Part shown: in pieces, positions 50,538-59,411 of the stretch
How the letters are laid out: the number at the start of each line of letters is the position of its first letter
Numbering within the stretch: the first letter of the stretch is position 1
From: Trichuris trichiura
Lineage: Eukaryota > Nematoda > Enoplea > Trichinellida > Trichuridae
DNA length: 64,000 bases
Direction of reading: 5' to 3'
NCBI GenBank assembly: GCA_037903355.1
Contig: JBAJFE010000018.1
Location: 186,001-250,000, forward strand
The notes under the pieces: generated by a model
The model's database searches: none
What the model was told of the DNA's origin: nothing
What the model saw: the letters and a program-made list of their open reading frames with translations, nothing else
Made by a program: the position numbers and the translations under genes

Positions 50538-50763
50538 GAAATAGCTTTATTACGGAACGAGTCCCGTTTAATGTGTGTTAAAGCCATGAACTCCGGAGCT
50601 TTCGGATCAATCGAGACCCGTCTTCAGCGGTCTTAAATTATGAATCATTTATAATTTCATAATTTAAGACCGCTGAAGACGGGTCTCGATTGACCCGAAA
50701 GCTCTGGGGTTCACGCCTTTAACACACATTAAACGGGACTCGCTCCGTAATAAAGCTATTTCA
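50538..50763. repeat. Foldback element A (about 105-bp arms)
   Basis: Left arm 50538-50645 and right arm 50659-50763 are inverted copies with a few mismatches around a short AT-rich centre. The arms carry TTATTACGGAACGAGTCCCG and the core AGCTTTCGG-12 nt-CCGTCTTCAGC. A single-arm relative lies at 19309-19437. Confidence 0.88.
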
Positions 50764-50874
50764 TTATGAAAACATACGGTTCCGTACCAAGAAACCACAT
50801 CTTCGAAATTATTATTATTGTTATTATTATTATTATTGAAAACAGAATGCTTCGTAACGGGCTGTTGTTTCATG
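50764..50874. other. ATT tract and junction sequence
   Basis: Contains (ATT)n with one ATTGTT break near 50811-50838, then GAAAACAGAATGCTTCGTAA and CGGGCT, a second copy of the junction sequence seen at 50405. Confidence 0.7.
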
Positions 50875-51312
50875 GTTGTAAGGTCTTCTACGGCTTTTGC
50901 AGTTTATTTTGTCTGTGCTGGTACCTGTAATTGAACGAAACAACTGCTGTACTAACGGATGGATGAGTGGTTAGTAAGAAAAATTGTACAGGTATCAATG
51001 CACTCAACTTTTAATTTCAAAGCATTCGGAACGCTCTAGTTCCGTCGTCAGTGAGATGGAGGAGCCTCCGTCTTTCTTTATTATTCATCCTTACTGCAAT
51101 GGCGGGATTAAAATTACCTCCGCTCTTCCATCTCACTGACGACGGAACTAGAGCGTTCCGAAAGCTTTGAAATTAAAAGTTGAGTGCATTGATATCTGTA
51201 CAATTTTTCTTAATAACGGCTCATCCATCCGTTGGAAGAGCAGTTGTTTCGTTCAGTTACAGATACCAGCGCAGATAAAATAAACGGGAAAAGCCGTAGA
51301 AGACCTTACAAC
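50875..51312. repeat. Foldback element B (about 187-bp arms)
   Basis: Arms 50875-51061 and 51127-51312 are near-perfect inverted copies around about 65 nt. They contain the AACGGATGGATGAG block and the core ATTCGG-12 nt-CCGTCGTCAG found in the Penelope-like element. ATT tracts lie on both outer sides, as expected for insertion into the microsatellite. Confidence 0.88.
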
Positions 51313-51359
51313 TATTATTATTATTTTTTTCTCTTTTTCTTCTTCTAGTTCGTAACGGG

Positions 51360-51418
51360 TTTTTTGACTTTCTTTTTGAAACATTCTATTGACTTTTTCA
51401 AAAAGAAAGTCAAAAAAA
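51360..51418. repeat. Short perfect hairpin
   Basis: TTTTTTGACTTTCTTTTTGA and its complement flank an 18-nt loop. It lies between ATT tracts, after TTCGTAACGGG, another copy of the junction motif. Confidence 0.85.
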
Positions 51419-51496
51419 TTTTATAAGAAAAGAAATTTGACTATTATTATTATTATTTTGAACACGGGGTGTTTCTTAACGGGGCAGTGGATTTTC

Positions 51497-51657
51497 ATCA
51501 CTACTTCATACGGTATGTATTCTTGCCCGTTGATGGGTTCTGAAATTAAACCGAAGCAAATGCCCTACCAACGGATGGATGAGCAATTATTAAGGAAAAA
51601 TACAGAACAAATTCTTAACAGTTTCGGAGCCTTCGGGACTAACCTTGTCCCGTCGTC
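51497..51657 (+). repeat. Left inverted end of Penelope-like element
   Basis: Reverse complement of 52597-52757 with only a few differences near its inner edge. It contains CCCTACCAACGGATGGATGA and GTTTCGGAGCCTTCGGGACT. Confidence 0.9.
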
Positions 51658-52574
51658 GTCACCGAAGTGCCACGTCTTTAAAGACAACTGTATATAGGAA
51701 ACCAACGCATTTGGGTAGATACCTGCATTTCTCCTCACACCACCCCATGTCAGTAAAGAGGGGCATAGTGACAAGGATGGTGGACCGCGCCATCGCAATC
51801 TGTGATCCAGAATTCCTGAATTCTGAGTTACACCACATTGCGTCGACGTTGGAGAAAAATGGCTACCCAAAAACCTTCGTCTCGTCCACCATAGCGCGAA
51901 GGTTGAACCCAACCGATTCCTCCTCAAATAGTGAAAGGGATCGTCTTCCTGTCCTCACCATTCCATACTACGTCGGCCTGGGGGAACACTTGCAACGTCT
52001 GGGTCGCCAGTACGGCTTCCGCATTTTCTTCAAGTCTTCCCCCAACCTTCGTTCCTTAGTCCGGAATGATAAGATCAAGGTCCCATTCGAACAGAGACCT
52101 GGCGTCGTTTATGTGATTAATTGTGATTGCAACGCCTCCTACATAGGAGAAACGGGCAATACCATATTTGACAGATTTAAAGAACACATGAATGCGCTCA
52201 AGAGTTACCGATCCGCGGAAGATGAACTAAATGGAATATACAGGTTACGTCGGGGACGTCCCAGAACTATTCCGCCGTTACAAGCCATGGAAAAAGCGAA
52301 GAACATCTCCGCGGTTGCTGAGCATTCCTCTCAATGTTCACGTGACCTGCACCCGTCCATCATTTGCCGCGAGAGCCATTTTCGCCTTAGGCAAATAAAG
52401 GAGTCCCTGTTCATTCGCAATAACATGTCCTCGTCCATGTCCAACATGTCCATTAACCGTGACAAAGGGGTGGAGGTCAGCTCGATGTGGACATCTGTTA
52501 TCAGTAAAACGGGATGTTGTTCCATACCGACTGGCGCCCCCATAGTGCCTATAAATACCCTAACATCGGAGTAA
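51645..52574 (+). CDS. Penelope-like protein: RT end plus GIY-YIG endonuclease
   Basis: 309-residue frame. Residues 12-50 (VYRKPTHLGRYLHFSSHHP ... VTRMVDRA) are the end of the Penelope reverse transcriptase. A linker follows, and then the GIY-YIG nuclease that nicks target DNA: VVYVINCDCNASYIGETG at about 154-171, the conserved arginine in FDRFKEH (about 177), and the metal-binding glutamate in IKESLFI (about 253). The nuclease motifs look intact. The first residues overlap the left inverted end, so the first ATG may not be the natural start. Without the RT palm it could not copy itself, but it might act in trans. Confidence 0.88.
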   Translation: MSRRRHRSATSLKTTVYRKPTHLGRYLHFSSHHPMSVKRGIVTRMVDRAIAICDPEFLNSELHHIASTLEKNGYPKTFVSSTIARRLNPTDSSSNSERDRLPVLTIPYYVGLGEHLQRLGRQYGFRIFFKSSPNLRSLVRNDKIKVPFEQRPGVVYVINCDCNASYIGETGNTIFDRFKEHMNALKSYRSAEDELNGIYRLRRGRPRTIPPLQAMEKAKNISAVAEHSSQCSRDLHPSIICRESHFRLRQIKESLFIRNNMSSSMSNMSINRDKGVEVSSMWTSVISKTGCCSIPTGAPIVPINTLTSE

Positions 52575-52596
52575 ACGTACCATTACCACCATCGCT

Positions 52597-52756
52597 GACG
52601 ACGGGACAAGGTTAGTCCTGAAAGCTCCGAAACTGTTAAGAATTTGTTCTGTATTTTTCCTTAATAATTGCTCATCCATCCGTTGGTAGGGCATTTGCTT
52701 CGGTTTAATTTCAGAACCCATCAACGGGCAAGAATACATACCGTATGAAGTAGTGA

Positions 52757-52757
<1 letters not shown>
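52597..52757 (-). repeat. Right inverted end of Penelope-like element
   Basis: Partner of 51497-51657. On the plus strand it begins GCTGACGACGGGACAAGG, the core shared by all foldback families here. Confidence 0.9.
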
Positions 52758-52786
<29 letters not shown>

Positions 52787-52790
<4 letters not shown>

Positions 52791-53335
52791 AATAAAAATT
52801 TTGCGGCTTTGCTACCCGTTCGTTAGTTAAAAAACGTTTATTTCCAAACGTTTAACCCGCGGAGCTTTCGGGCTACACCGGGGCCCGTCATCAGCGCTAA
52901 GTGCGCCGCCGTCGGGTCGGTCATTATGTTAGCAAGCCGCTCCGTCCGACCGACCGTGGCGGGAACCTCAGCCATCAGGTCGATCCTTGACCCGTCAGGC
53001 TTTGGTCCCACCTAGTTAGTCAGATTTTGCGGCGAGCACCCAACCGACCCTCCACGACGGCGGCAGCACTAACAATGAGAAACAACGAGCATACAAACGA
53101 TATACCCGTCTGTTTTAAACAGACGGGTTTTAAGCTTTCTTCTTTCCAGATCTTTACCTTCTTTCTTCTCGGCCACTCGTTGCCCTCTTTGTTGTTGGTG
53201 CCCGCACACACATATTAACACTTAGCCCTGATGACGGACCCCGGTGTGGCCCGAAAGCTCCGCGGGTTAAACGTTTGGAAATAAACGTTTTTTAACTAAC
53301 GAACGGGTAGCAAAGTCGCAAAATTTTTATTCTGA
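52787..53335. repeat. Foldback element C with 315-bp spacer
   Basis: Arms 52787-52905 and 53219-53335 are near-perfect inverted copies (AAAATTTTGCGGCTTTGCTA; AGCTTTCGG-13 nt-CCGTCATCAGCG). The spacer holds no recognisable gene but includes a local hairpin TACCCGTCTGTTTTAAACAG near 53102. An (ATT)n tract abuts the left end. Confidence 0.87.
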
Positions 53336-53383
53336 ATAATGCATCCGTTAGAAAGGAGAGAAGAAAAGAAAAAAAAGAATCAA

Positions 53384-53435
<52 letters not shown>

Positions 53436-53439
53436 GCTA
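53384..53439. repeat. (ATT)n microsatellite
   Basis: About 18 units, ending in imperfect repeats. Confidence 0.95.
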
Positions 53440-53712
53440 CTATTATCAATTTCATTTTTATGGACCTTGTGGTTTACGGCTTTATCTTGCTCAGTAGTCG
53501 CTAGTAGGACGTATACTCTTTATTGCTGCACGAAAAATAAGCAATAAACGTAACCTTAGAGATTGACCTTCTCTCTTCGTCAGCCTATTAGAAGTGGCTT
53601 TTTGAAATCAATTTTTTTGTGTGCGTCATACCGACTGCTGAACATAAAACCGTAAAACACAAGGTAAGAAAATTGCGATCTCGTTACCAAAGAAGCTACA
53701 TCTTCAAGGATG

Positions 53713-53715
<3 letters not shown>
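53440..53715. other. Spacer, nothing recognised
   Basis: Short AT-rich stretch between two microsatellites. Confidence 0.5.

Positions 53716-53768
<53 letters not shown>
53716..53768. repeat. (AAT)n microsatellite, left part
   Basis: About 17 units. The tract continues on the far side of the copia element at 58375, so it was split by the insertion. Confidence 0.95.
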
Positions 53769-53770
<2 letters not shown>

Positions 53771-54041
53771 TTGGAAAAATGAGACGTGTTCCAGTATAGC
53801 ACACAGAGCAAGCGCGAAGCAAAGACAGTTTAATGATGAAAAAACAGCGTAACGTGGAAAGCAGCTTATCAGGACGGGCACAAGCGAACAGAATGAAAGC
53901 GCAGAGCAGAAAAGAGCAAGCGTTGTTCTTATCGGCGTAGGCGTCTTATCTGCATCTGGCAAATTGCCCGTGCGTGGGTGGTTAACTTCCTCCGCCGTGA
54001 GTCACTCACGTTGACGTGTGTTCGGCGGCCGTTTTCCAACA
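53769..54041 (-). repeat. 3' LTR of copia element 2
   Basis: TGTTGGAAAAATGAG to CCGTTTTCCAACA, 273 bp; the terminal TGTTGGAAAA / TTTTCCAACA is itself an inverted repeat. Confidence 0.96.
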
Positions 54042-54053
54042 CCCCTTCTCGCC
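54042..54053 (-). other. Polypurine tract of copia element 2
   Basis: Minus strand reads GGCGAGAAGGGG immediately before the 3' LTR. Confidence 0.8.
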
Positions 54054-54080
54054 GGGCACGCGTCACTGCCTCCTTTCACT

Positions 54081-57000
54081 TCAATCCTGAAGTCCGAGCT
54101 GCTGAGTAAATTTTCGGAAGCGTCCCTTTCCCAGCGGCTTTGTTAAAATATCCGCTGTCATTTCCTCAGACGGACAATACTGAATTGTTATGACGCCTTG
54201 CTCACGCAAGTTGCGAAGCTGGTGATGGCGGACATCGATGTGTTTCGTTCGTGCGCCGCAACGGTCTGACTCCAGTAGTCTAATACACCCTTGATTATCT
54301 TCGTAGACCATTGTGGGTGCCGTTTGGGGTAGACCCATGTCTTGGAGTAGTTGCCGTAGCCATAACAACTCTTTACATGCATGTGACGCTGCAACGTATT
54401 CAGCCTCAGTGGAAGACAGTGCTACCAATGACTGTTTTTGGCTTGACCAAGCCACCGGACTTTTGCCCAACTTGAATACGTAACCGCTGGTAGATTTCCT
54501 GTCAGTCTTGTCACCAGCCCAATCAGCGTCAACATAACATTGCAGCTCCATTTTGTTCCCACTTGGAAGACACAATTTCCGGTCAATGGTAGTGGCCAAA
54601 TAACGCATGATGCGCTTTACAGATTTCCATTCGCGTTCTGTAGGTGCCTCAACACATCTGCACAATAACCCCACCGCCAATGCGATGTCTGGTCTGGACA
54701 CTGTTGCCAAGTAAAGCAAGGAACCGATTGCCTGTCGATACCTTTTATTATTCGGCAGGGTTTGGCTTTTGTCCAACAAGCTATTTAGATAACCTGTTTC
54801 CATCGGCGTGGTCGCGGGTTTTGGCTCTAGCATTCCATGCTCCTTTAGCATCTCAGCAATCTTGCCTTTCTGACATAACAGGAAAGAACCGTCCTCTTCA
54901 CGCTTTACCTCGATGCCAAGATAATGAACAACTTCACCCAAATCCCTGATGTGAAAATGAGCATTGACCTGTTCGCCCACTCTTCTTGTCAGCTTCTCTG
55001 AGGACCCAGCTACAAGTAGGTCATCCACGTACAGCAGGACATACGTGAATTCACCACCTTTTTCTTTCCTTGTGAACAAGCATTGATCAGCCTGGCTTGG
55101 CACAAAACCCAACTGTGATAATGCTTCAGTAGCTTTTCTATTCCAACATCTTGCTGACTGCCTAAGCCCGTAAATGCTTTTCTTCAGAAGGAGCACTTTG
55201 TTTTCTTTCCCTGGTTCGACGAATCCCTGGGGCTGCTCCATATAAAGCTCTTCCTCCAATTTTCCGTTAAGGTAGGCACATTTCACATCTAAATGACGCA
55301 CATGGAGTCTCCGTGCAGCTGCAACTGCAAACAAAACGCGAATCGTGTCGTGTTTCACGACCGGAGCAAAAGTTTCGTCGTAATCCTCTCCGTATTTCTG
55401 CGAGAATCCTCTCGCCACAAGTCGAGCCTTGTACGTATGAACACGACCTTGCGAGTCAAGCTTAGCCTTGAACACCCATTTGCAACTAATCGGTTTCCTT
55501 CCTTGCGGGAGGTCGACCAATTCCCAGACCTTATAGTCTTTCAAAGACTTCATCTCCTCTTCTGCAGCAGACATCCATTTTTCCTTCTCTTCTGGAGAAA
55601 GGCTGACCATTTCGTCCCACGAAGATGGCTCCATTTTCCTTGGGACTTGCACTCTGTAGCAGAGTTTGTTTGGTGGGATGCCTTTGTTCGCTCTATGCGA
55701 ACGTCGTATCAGCGTTTTCGTTGCTGGGAGTATTAGTCCCTTGTCTTTCGACAGATTCCGGTCCTCCTCAACGTCTGATACCTGATTCGGCGCTGCGGCT
55801 GGTAACTTTTCCTCTTCTGAGCGGTCCAGATTGGCAAGAACGCCCTCTTTTGGCTGCGAAGTCATTAGTTCCCTTTCTAGCTCCCCTTCTGGCTCCGGAG
55901 CAGCCATGCATTTTTCTCCTTCCGCTTTTTCAACGATCTTAACGGAACAGCTGACCCAGGTGCGGTTTGTCTTCGGATCTAGAATCCGGTAACCTTTGGT
56001 GGCATCATCATAGCCGATGAGTACTCCTTCCACTGCCTTGTCGTCCCATTTCCGTCGCCTCTGCTTTGGTACTAAGCAGAAAACCTTTGATCCAAATACC
56101 CGGACTTGTCCAAGTTCCGGTTTCCGACCAAGGAAATGTTCAAAAGGGGTTCTGGCTACGCTTCGACTGGGCAGTCGATTCTGCAAGTATGCAGCGGTGC
56201 GAACCGCTTCACCCCAGAAGCGGTTGTGAAGACCAGCATCAAGTAGCATACACTTAGCCATCTCCGTTAACGAACGATTCTTGCGTTCAGCCACACCGTT
56301 CTGCTGTGGAGTATATGGGATGGTAGTCTGATGCTCTATGCCTTCTTCCCTGAAGTACTTCTTCAGTTGTTGTCCGGCGTATTCTCTGCCATTGTCAGTG
56401 CGAAACGCGATTGGTTTTCTGCCGAAACGATTTTTCATCTTCGCCACGTATTCCATTATGGCGCCAGTCGCTTCATCTTTTGACTTGAGAAGTCGCACCA
56501 CTGTAAATCTTGAATAGTCGTCGATAAGGGTGAGCATGTATCGATCTCCACTTGGCGTTACTGTCGGCATTGGTCCGCATAAATCACTATGGATAAGATC
56601 CAGCGGCCTAACTGACCTCTTCATTCCCTTTTGAAATCTCTTCTGAGTTATCTTTCCTTTCACGCAACTTTGGCAGATAACAGACTTGTCGCACATTGTC
56701 ACATCGATGCCTGTGGCTAGTCTTTCGGAGAGTAGCCTTTTTATCCCACTTAGATCCCTATGTCCTAGCCGACGATGCCATCTGTGCAAGCAAGTTGCGC
56801 TTGTCGCCACTCTGGCGGAATCCTCAGCTGCGACACAATTCAACTCATACAGGCTTCCATGTCGCACCGCGTACGCTACAACTCTAGAATTCCGCGACAC
56901 CGTGCACGCAGCGTCCTCGAAGATCACGCGGAACCCATGCTGCACTATTTGCCTGACAGATAAGAGATTACCTTGGATCGCGGGCACGTACAGCACATTT

Positions 57001-58013
57001 TTCAGCTGCACTTGCTGCGTTCTGCCATTCGGCAGCCTGCACTGCAGCCATCCGTTGCCTATACCCGCCGTATACACTGAAGTGCCATCAGCCAAGTATA
57101 TTTGCTGCTTGTAAGGCCGTAGCGATTTGAAGAAGGTTTTCTCACTGGTCATGTGGCTGGACGCACCCGAGTCCACAAGCCACCGTGCACTGCAGGATTC
57201 ATAAGCGCGCTTACATAATGAGAAAGAAACGTGCTTCGCTGCAGCGAAACTTGTCTTGCCGCCTGCCGACACTTCTTCGGCTTTCTTTTTCTTGAAAGCC
57301 TTGCAGTCAGCCTTTAGATGACCTGGCCTTTTGCAAAAGAAGCACTTACGCTTCTCTTTGTTGTTTGGCCTGTCGCCTTTCCATTGCCTTCGTCTGTTGC
57401 TCTTTGCAGACGACATCCGCAATGCTGTCCCGTCGTCCTCGGTACTTTCACAGCTCTCCATACGGCGCTGGTATTCGTCCAGCATCTTGCCGGTAACGTA
57501 ATCCACAGAGAGTTCTGACTCGTCACGCCCTTCCAGGGCTGTGATCAGTCCTGAGTACGACTCCGGGAGGCTGCATAACAACACCGCAACCAACTCACCG
57601 TCGCTTATTTCCGTGCCCGCTCCCTTCAGCAGTTCAACCACCTCCAACATAGAATTAATGTGGTCCTGCATTGAGCCTGACGCGAAGCGTATACTGTACA
57701 ACTTCCGTCTCAAATACAGTTGACTGCCGAAACTGGACCTCGCGTGCTGCTTTCGAAGCTTTTCCCACATGTCAAATGCTGTTTCGCAATTTGCAACATG
57801 CACAAGCTGGCCATCTTCAACCGATAGCGTAATCAAAGCCATTGCCTTGTTGTTCTGCTTCGTCCACGCGGTTGTCTGAACTTCAGGCTTAGGAGTGCAA
57901 ACAACGTCCCATAGATCGTCCCGGACGAGCATAGCCCTCACTTTTGTTTTCCAGTACATATAATTTCCACCGTTCAACAAAGTGATGGTGTCCTTCCCGA
58001 CTGCCACACTCAT
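54081..58013 (-). CDS. Ty1/copia Gag-Pol polyprotein, full length
   Basis: Single 1310-residue polyprotein. UBN2-type Gag at about 15-190; CCHC knuckle CFFCKRPGHLKADC at 224-237; protease WLVDSGASSHM with D281. The pre-integrase zinc motif has H410/H413/H418 region and C447/C450. Integrase acids are D477 (LIHSDLCGP), D540 (FRTDNGREY) and E576 (GVAERKNRS). Reverse transcriptase: YKARLVARGFSQ, D909 in LDVKCAYLNG, and LLYVDDLL with D997/D998. RNase H acids are D1162 (VDADWAG), E1203 (STEAEYVAA) and D1239 (YEDNQGC), and the end has ADILTKPLG. Every catalytic residue I can check is present and there is no stop. The start ATG (58013) lies 87 bp inside the 5' LTR. Gag and Pol share one frame, as in Drosophila copia, so excess Gag probably needs splicing or processing. 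Confidence 0.97.
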   Translation of the reverse strand: MSVAVGKDTITLLNGGNYMYWKTKVRAMLVRDDLWDVVCTPKPEVQTTAWTKQNNKAMALITLSVEDGQLVHVANCETAFDMWEKLRKQHARSSFGSQLYLRRKLYSIRFASGSMQDHINSMLEVVELLKGAGTEISDGELVAVLLCSLPESYSGLITALEGRDESELSVDYVTGKMLDEYQRRMESCESTEDDGTALRMSSAKSNRRRQWKGDRPNNKEKRKCFFCKRPGHLKADCKAFKKKKAEEVSAGGKTSFAAAKHVSFSLCKRAYESCSARWLVDSGASSHMTSEKTFFKSLRPYKQQIYLADGTSVYTAGIGNGWLQCRLPNGRTQQVQLKNVLYVPAIQGNLLSVRQIVQHGFRVIFEDAACTVSRNSRVVAYAVRHGSLYELNCVAAEDSARVATSATCLHRWHRRLGHRDLSGIKRLLSERLATGIDVTMCDKSVICQSCVKGKITQKRFQKGMKRSVRPLDLIHSDLCGPMPTVTPSGDRYMLTLIDDYSRFTVVRLLKSKDEATGAIMEYVAKMKNRFGRKPIAFRTDNGREYAGQQLKKYFREEGIEHQTTIPYTPQQNGVAERKNRSLTEMAKCMLLDAGLHNRFWGEAVRTAAYLQNRLPSRSVARTPFEHFLGRKPELGQVRVFGSKVFCLVPKQRRRKWDDKAVEGVLIGYDDATKGYRILDPKTNRTWVSCSVKIVEKAEGEKCMAAPEPEGELERELMTSQPKEGVLANLDRSEEEKLPAAAPNQVSDVEEDRNLSKDKGLILPATKTLIRRSHRANKGIPPNKLCYRVQVPRKMEPSSWDEMVSLSPEEKEKWMSAAEEEMKSLKDYKVWELVDLPQGRKPISCKWVFKAKLDSQGRVHTYKARLVARGFSQKYGEDYDETFAPVVKHDTIRVLFAVAAARRLHVRHLDVKCAYLNGKLEEELYMEQPQGFVEPGKENKVLLLKKSIYGLRQSARCWNRKATEALSQLGFVPSQADQCLFTRKEKGGEFTYVLLYVDDLLVAGSSEKLTRRVGEQVNAHFHIRDLGEVVHYLGIEVKREEDGSFLLCQKGKIAEMLKEHGMLEPKPATTPMETGYLNSLLDKSQTLPNNKRYRQAIGSLLYLATVSRPDIALAVGLLCRCVEAPTEREWKSVKRIMRYLATTIDRKLCLPSGNKMELQCYVDADWAGDKTDRKSTSGYVFKLGKSPVAWSSQKQSLVALSSTEAEYVAASHACKELLWLRQLLQDMGLPQTAPTMVYEDNQGCIRLLESDRCGARTKHIDVRHHQLRNLREQGVITIQYCPSEEMTADILTKPLGKGRFRKFTQQLGLQD

Positions 58014-58082
58014 TGTCAGAGTGAAGGGAAACGAAAAAGCTATACTCTACTAACAACCGCCAACGTTAAAGCGCAGAGGAAG

Positions 58083-58100
58083 CGTGCTGGGCCCATAACC
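58083..58100 (-). other. Primer binding site, initiator tRNA-Met half type
   Basis: Next to the 5' LTR the minus strand reads GGTTATGGGCCCAGCACG, complementary to the anticodon stem-loop CTGGGCCCATAACC of animal initiator tRNA-Met. This is the internal priming known for Drosophila copia. Confidence 0.85.
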
Positions 58101-58374
58101 TGTTGGAAAAATGAGACGTGTTCCAGTATAGCACACAGAGCAAGCGCGAAGCAAAGACAGTTTAATGATGAAAAAAACAGCGTAACGTGGAAAGCAGCTT
58201 ATCAGGACGGGCACAAGCGAACAGAATGAAAGCGCAGAGCAGAAAAGAGCAAGCGTTGTTCTTATCGGCGTAGGCGTCTTATCTGCATCTGGCAAATTGC
58301 CCGTGCGTGGGTGGTTAACTTCCTCCGCCGTGAGTCACTCACGTTGACGTGTGTTCGGCGGCCGTTTTCCAACA
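58101..58374 (-). repeat. 5' LTR of copia element 2
   Basis: 274 bp, identical to the 3' LTR except for one extra A near its start on the plus strand. Confidence 0.96.
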
Positions 58375-58392
58375 AATAATAATAATAATAAT
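58375..58392. repeat. (AAT)n microsatellite, right part
   Basis: Six AAT units, then TAGTTGTCGTTG repeats. Continuation of the tract at 53716-53768. Confidence 0.9.
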
Positions 58393-59201
58393 AGTTGTCG
58401 TTGTTGTTGTTAACGCGATCATTAGTAGTAAAGTTGTTCGTAAGTATGATAAGCTGTATGCAGCATGGAGGTTCTTGAAAATGATCCATGATGTTTCATT
58501 ATGCGTTTTTTGTAGCATCTTCCCGTTTTTTCTGAATGGAACTGCATTTGCGCTAAATGTTCTATCAATGGGCGAGTGATGAGCAGTTATTTGAAAATAA
58601 TGGCGGGATGTAAATAACCGCGTTTTCTGAGCTTTCAGAATGTTCAATCGACTGCAAGATATTATTACTTTCACAAGAGGCTTCGTAAAGGATTCATCCT
58701 TATTGCGCTGCTTTCGGAACGTGCGTCTTTTAAAGCAAAGGCGGGATCAAAATTACCTTAATCAAACGATGATGAAGCTGAACAGATTTTAGCAGTGTAA
58801 AAAATAAAACATTAGCGCATTCTATGAAATTCTATTTTATGCCTTCAATGCTCTTGCATTGACAATAACGCGCTTAACCTTGCTGTTAATTTTTTCAGTG
58901 CCGATAACATTTTTCGGGAAAGCTGTTTATCAGCAGAAATTATATAGAAACGAAATAAGTAGTCTCAATGATTGTATGACGTCACAGGCTTGATAATCAA
59001 AATGTCTACGTCACCAATTCTGCAATGACGATTGACTCAAAGTTACGTATGCAAGCATGTTCGTCTAGTAAGAACTACTATTGGCCATTCAAGTCAATTG
59101 AATTAGAATTTGTACAACTTGTCTAGCGAAAAGAAATGCAAAAATTTCATTTGAACTTTGAATCAGAAAGCTAATATTGCTTTCCTCGAGTGACCAGCAA
59201 A

Positions 59202-59411
59202 ATGAGTTGTTGCTGGATTGCTAATCTTGGCGGGTTGGATTTTTTTGCAAAAAAAACAAAAGCCAAAAGCTCGCGATGCGCATCAACAACTTGCTTAGAC
59301 AATTTGGATGAAATTTTACTTGGCAAACCGAAGGAACAGTACGAATCGTTAAAGCATGAACAATATTCCGCGCCGGAATGCGCGGCAGCCTTTATTTCTC
59401 ACGCGAAGTAA
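59202..59411 (+). CDS. Possible small protein or first exon (unrecognised)
   Basis: 69-codon frame from an ATG in good context (AAAATGA), starting MSCCWIANLGGLDFFAKK. It contains two cysteine pairs and a charged middle (DNLDEILLGKPKEQYESLK). Near the end a GAA|GTAATT could be a splice donor. No family is recognised and there is no support beyond the open frame, so it may be spurious. Confidence 0.2.
   Translation: MSCCWIANLGGLDFFAKKTKAKSSRCASTTCLDNLDEILLGKPKEQYESLKHEQYSAPECAAAFISHAK

Larger units (their letters stand above)
51497..52757 (+). mobile_element. Penelope-like retroelement, truncated, inverted ends
   Basis: 1261-bp unit whose first and last 161 bp (51497-51657 and 52597-52757) are nearly perfect inverted repeats. 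The inside encodes the end of a Penelope-type reverse transcriptase and a GIY-YIG endonuclease. (ATT)n sits on both sides. The reverse-transcriptase palm is missing, so it is a 5'-truncated or non-autonomous copy. Confidence 0.85.
53769..58374 (-). mobile_element. Ty1/copia LTR retrotransposon, apparently intact
   Basis: 4606 bp in minus orientation, with LTRs of 273 and 274 bp that differ only by one A in a homopolymer. The 5-bp flanks are both AATAA, within the AAT microsatellite. A complete 1310-codon polyprotein, a primer binding site and a polypurine tract are present. Together these point to a very recent insertion that may still be competent. Confidence 0.96.

Noticed and set aside
50538..53335. 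Firm annotation of hammerhead ribozymes
   Set aside because: The core is suggestive, but the G expected at position 12 is engaged in a conserved pair and stems I and III were not found; reported as a finding instead of a feature.
56686..57114. Open frames on the plus strand opposite copia element 2
   Set aside because: Antisense shadows of a clearly coding polyprotein; no domain recognised.
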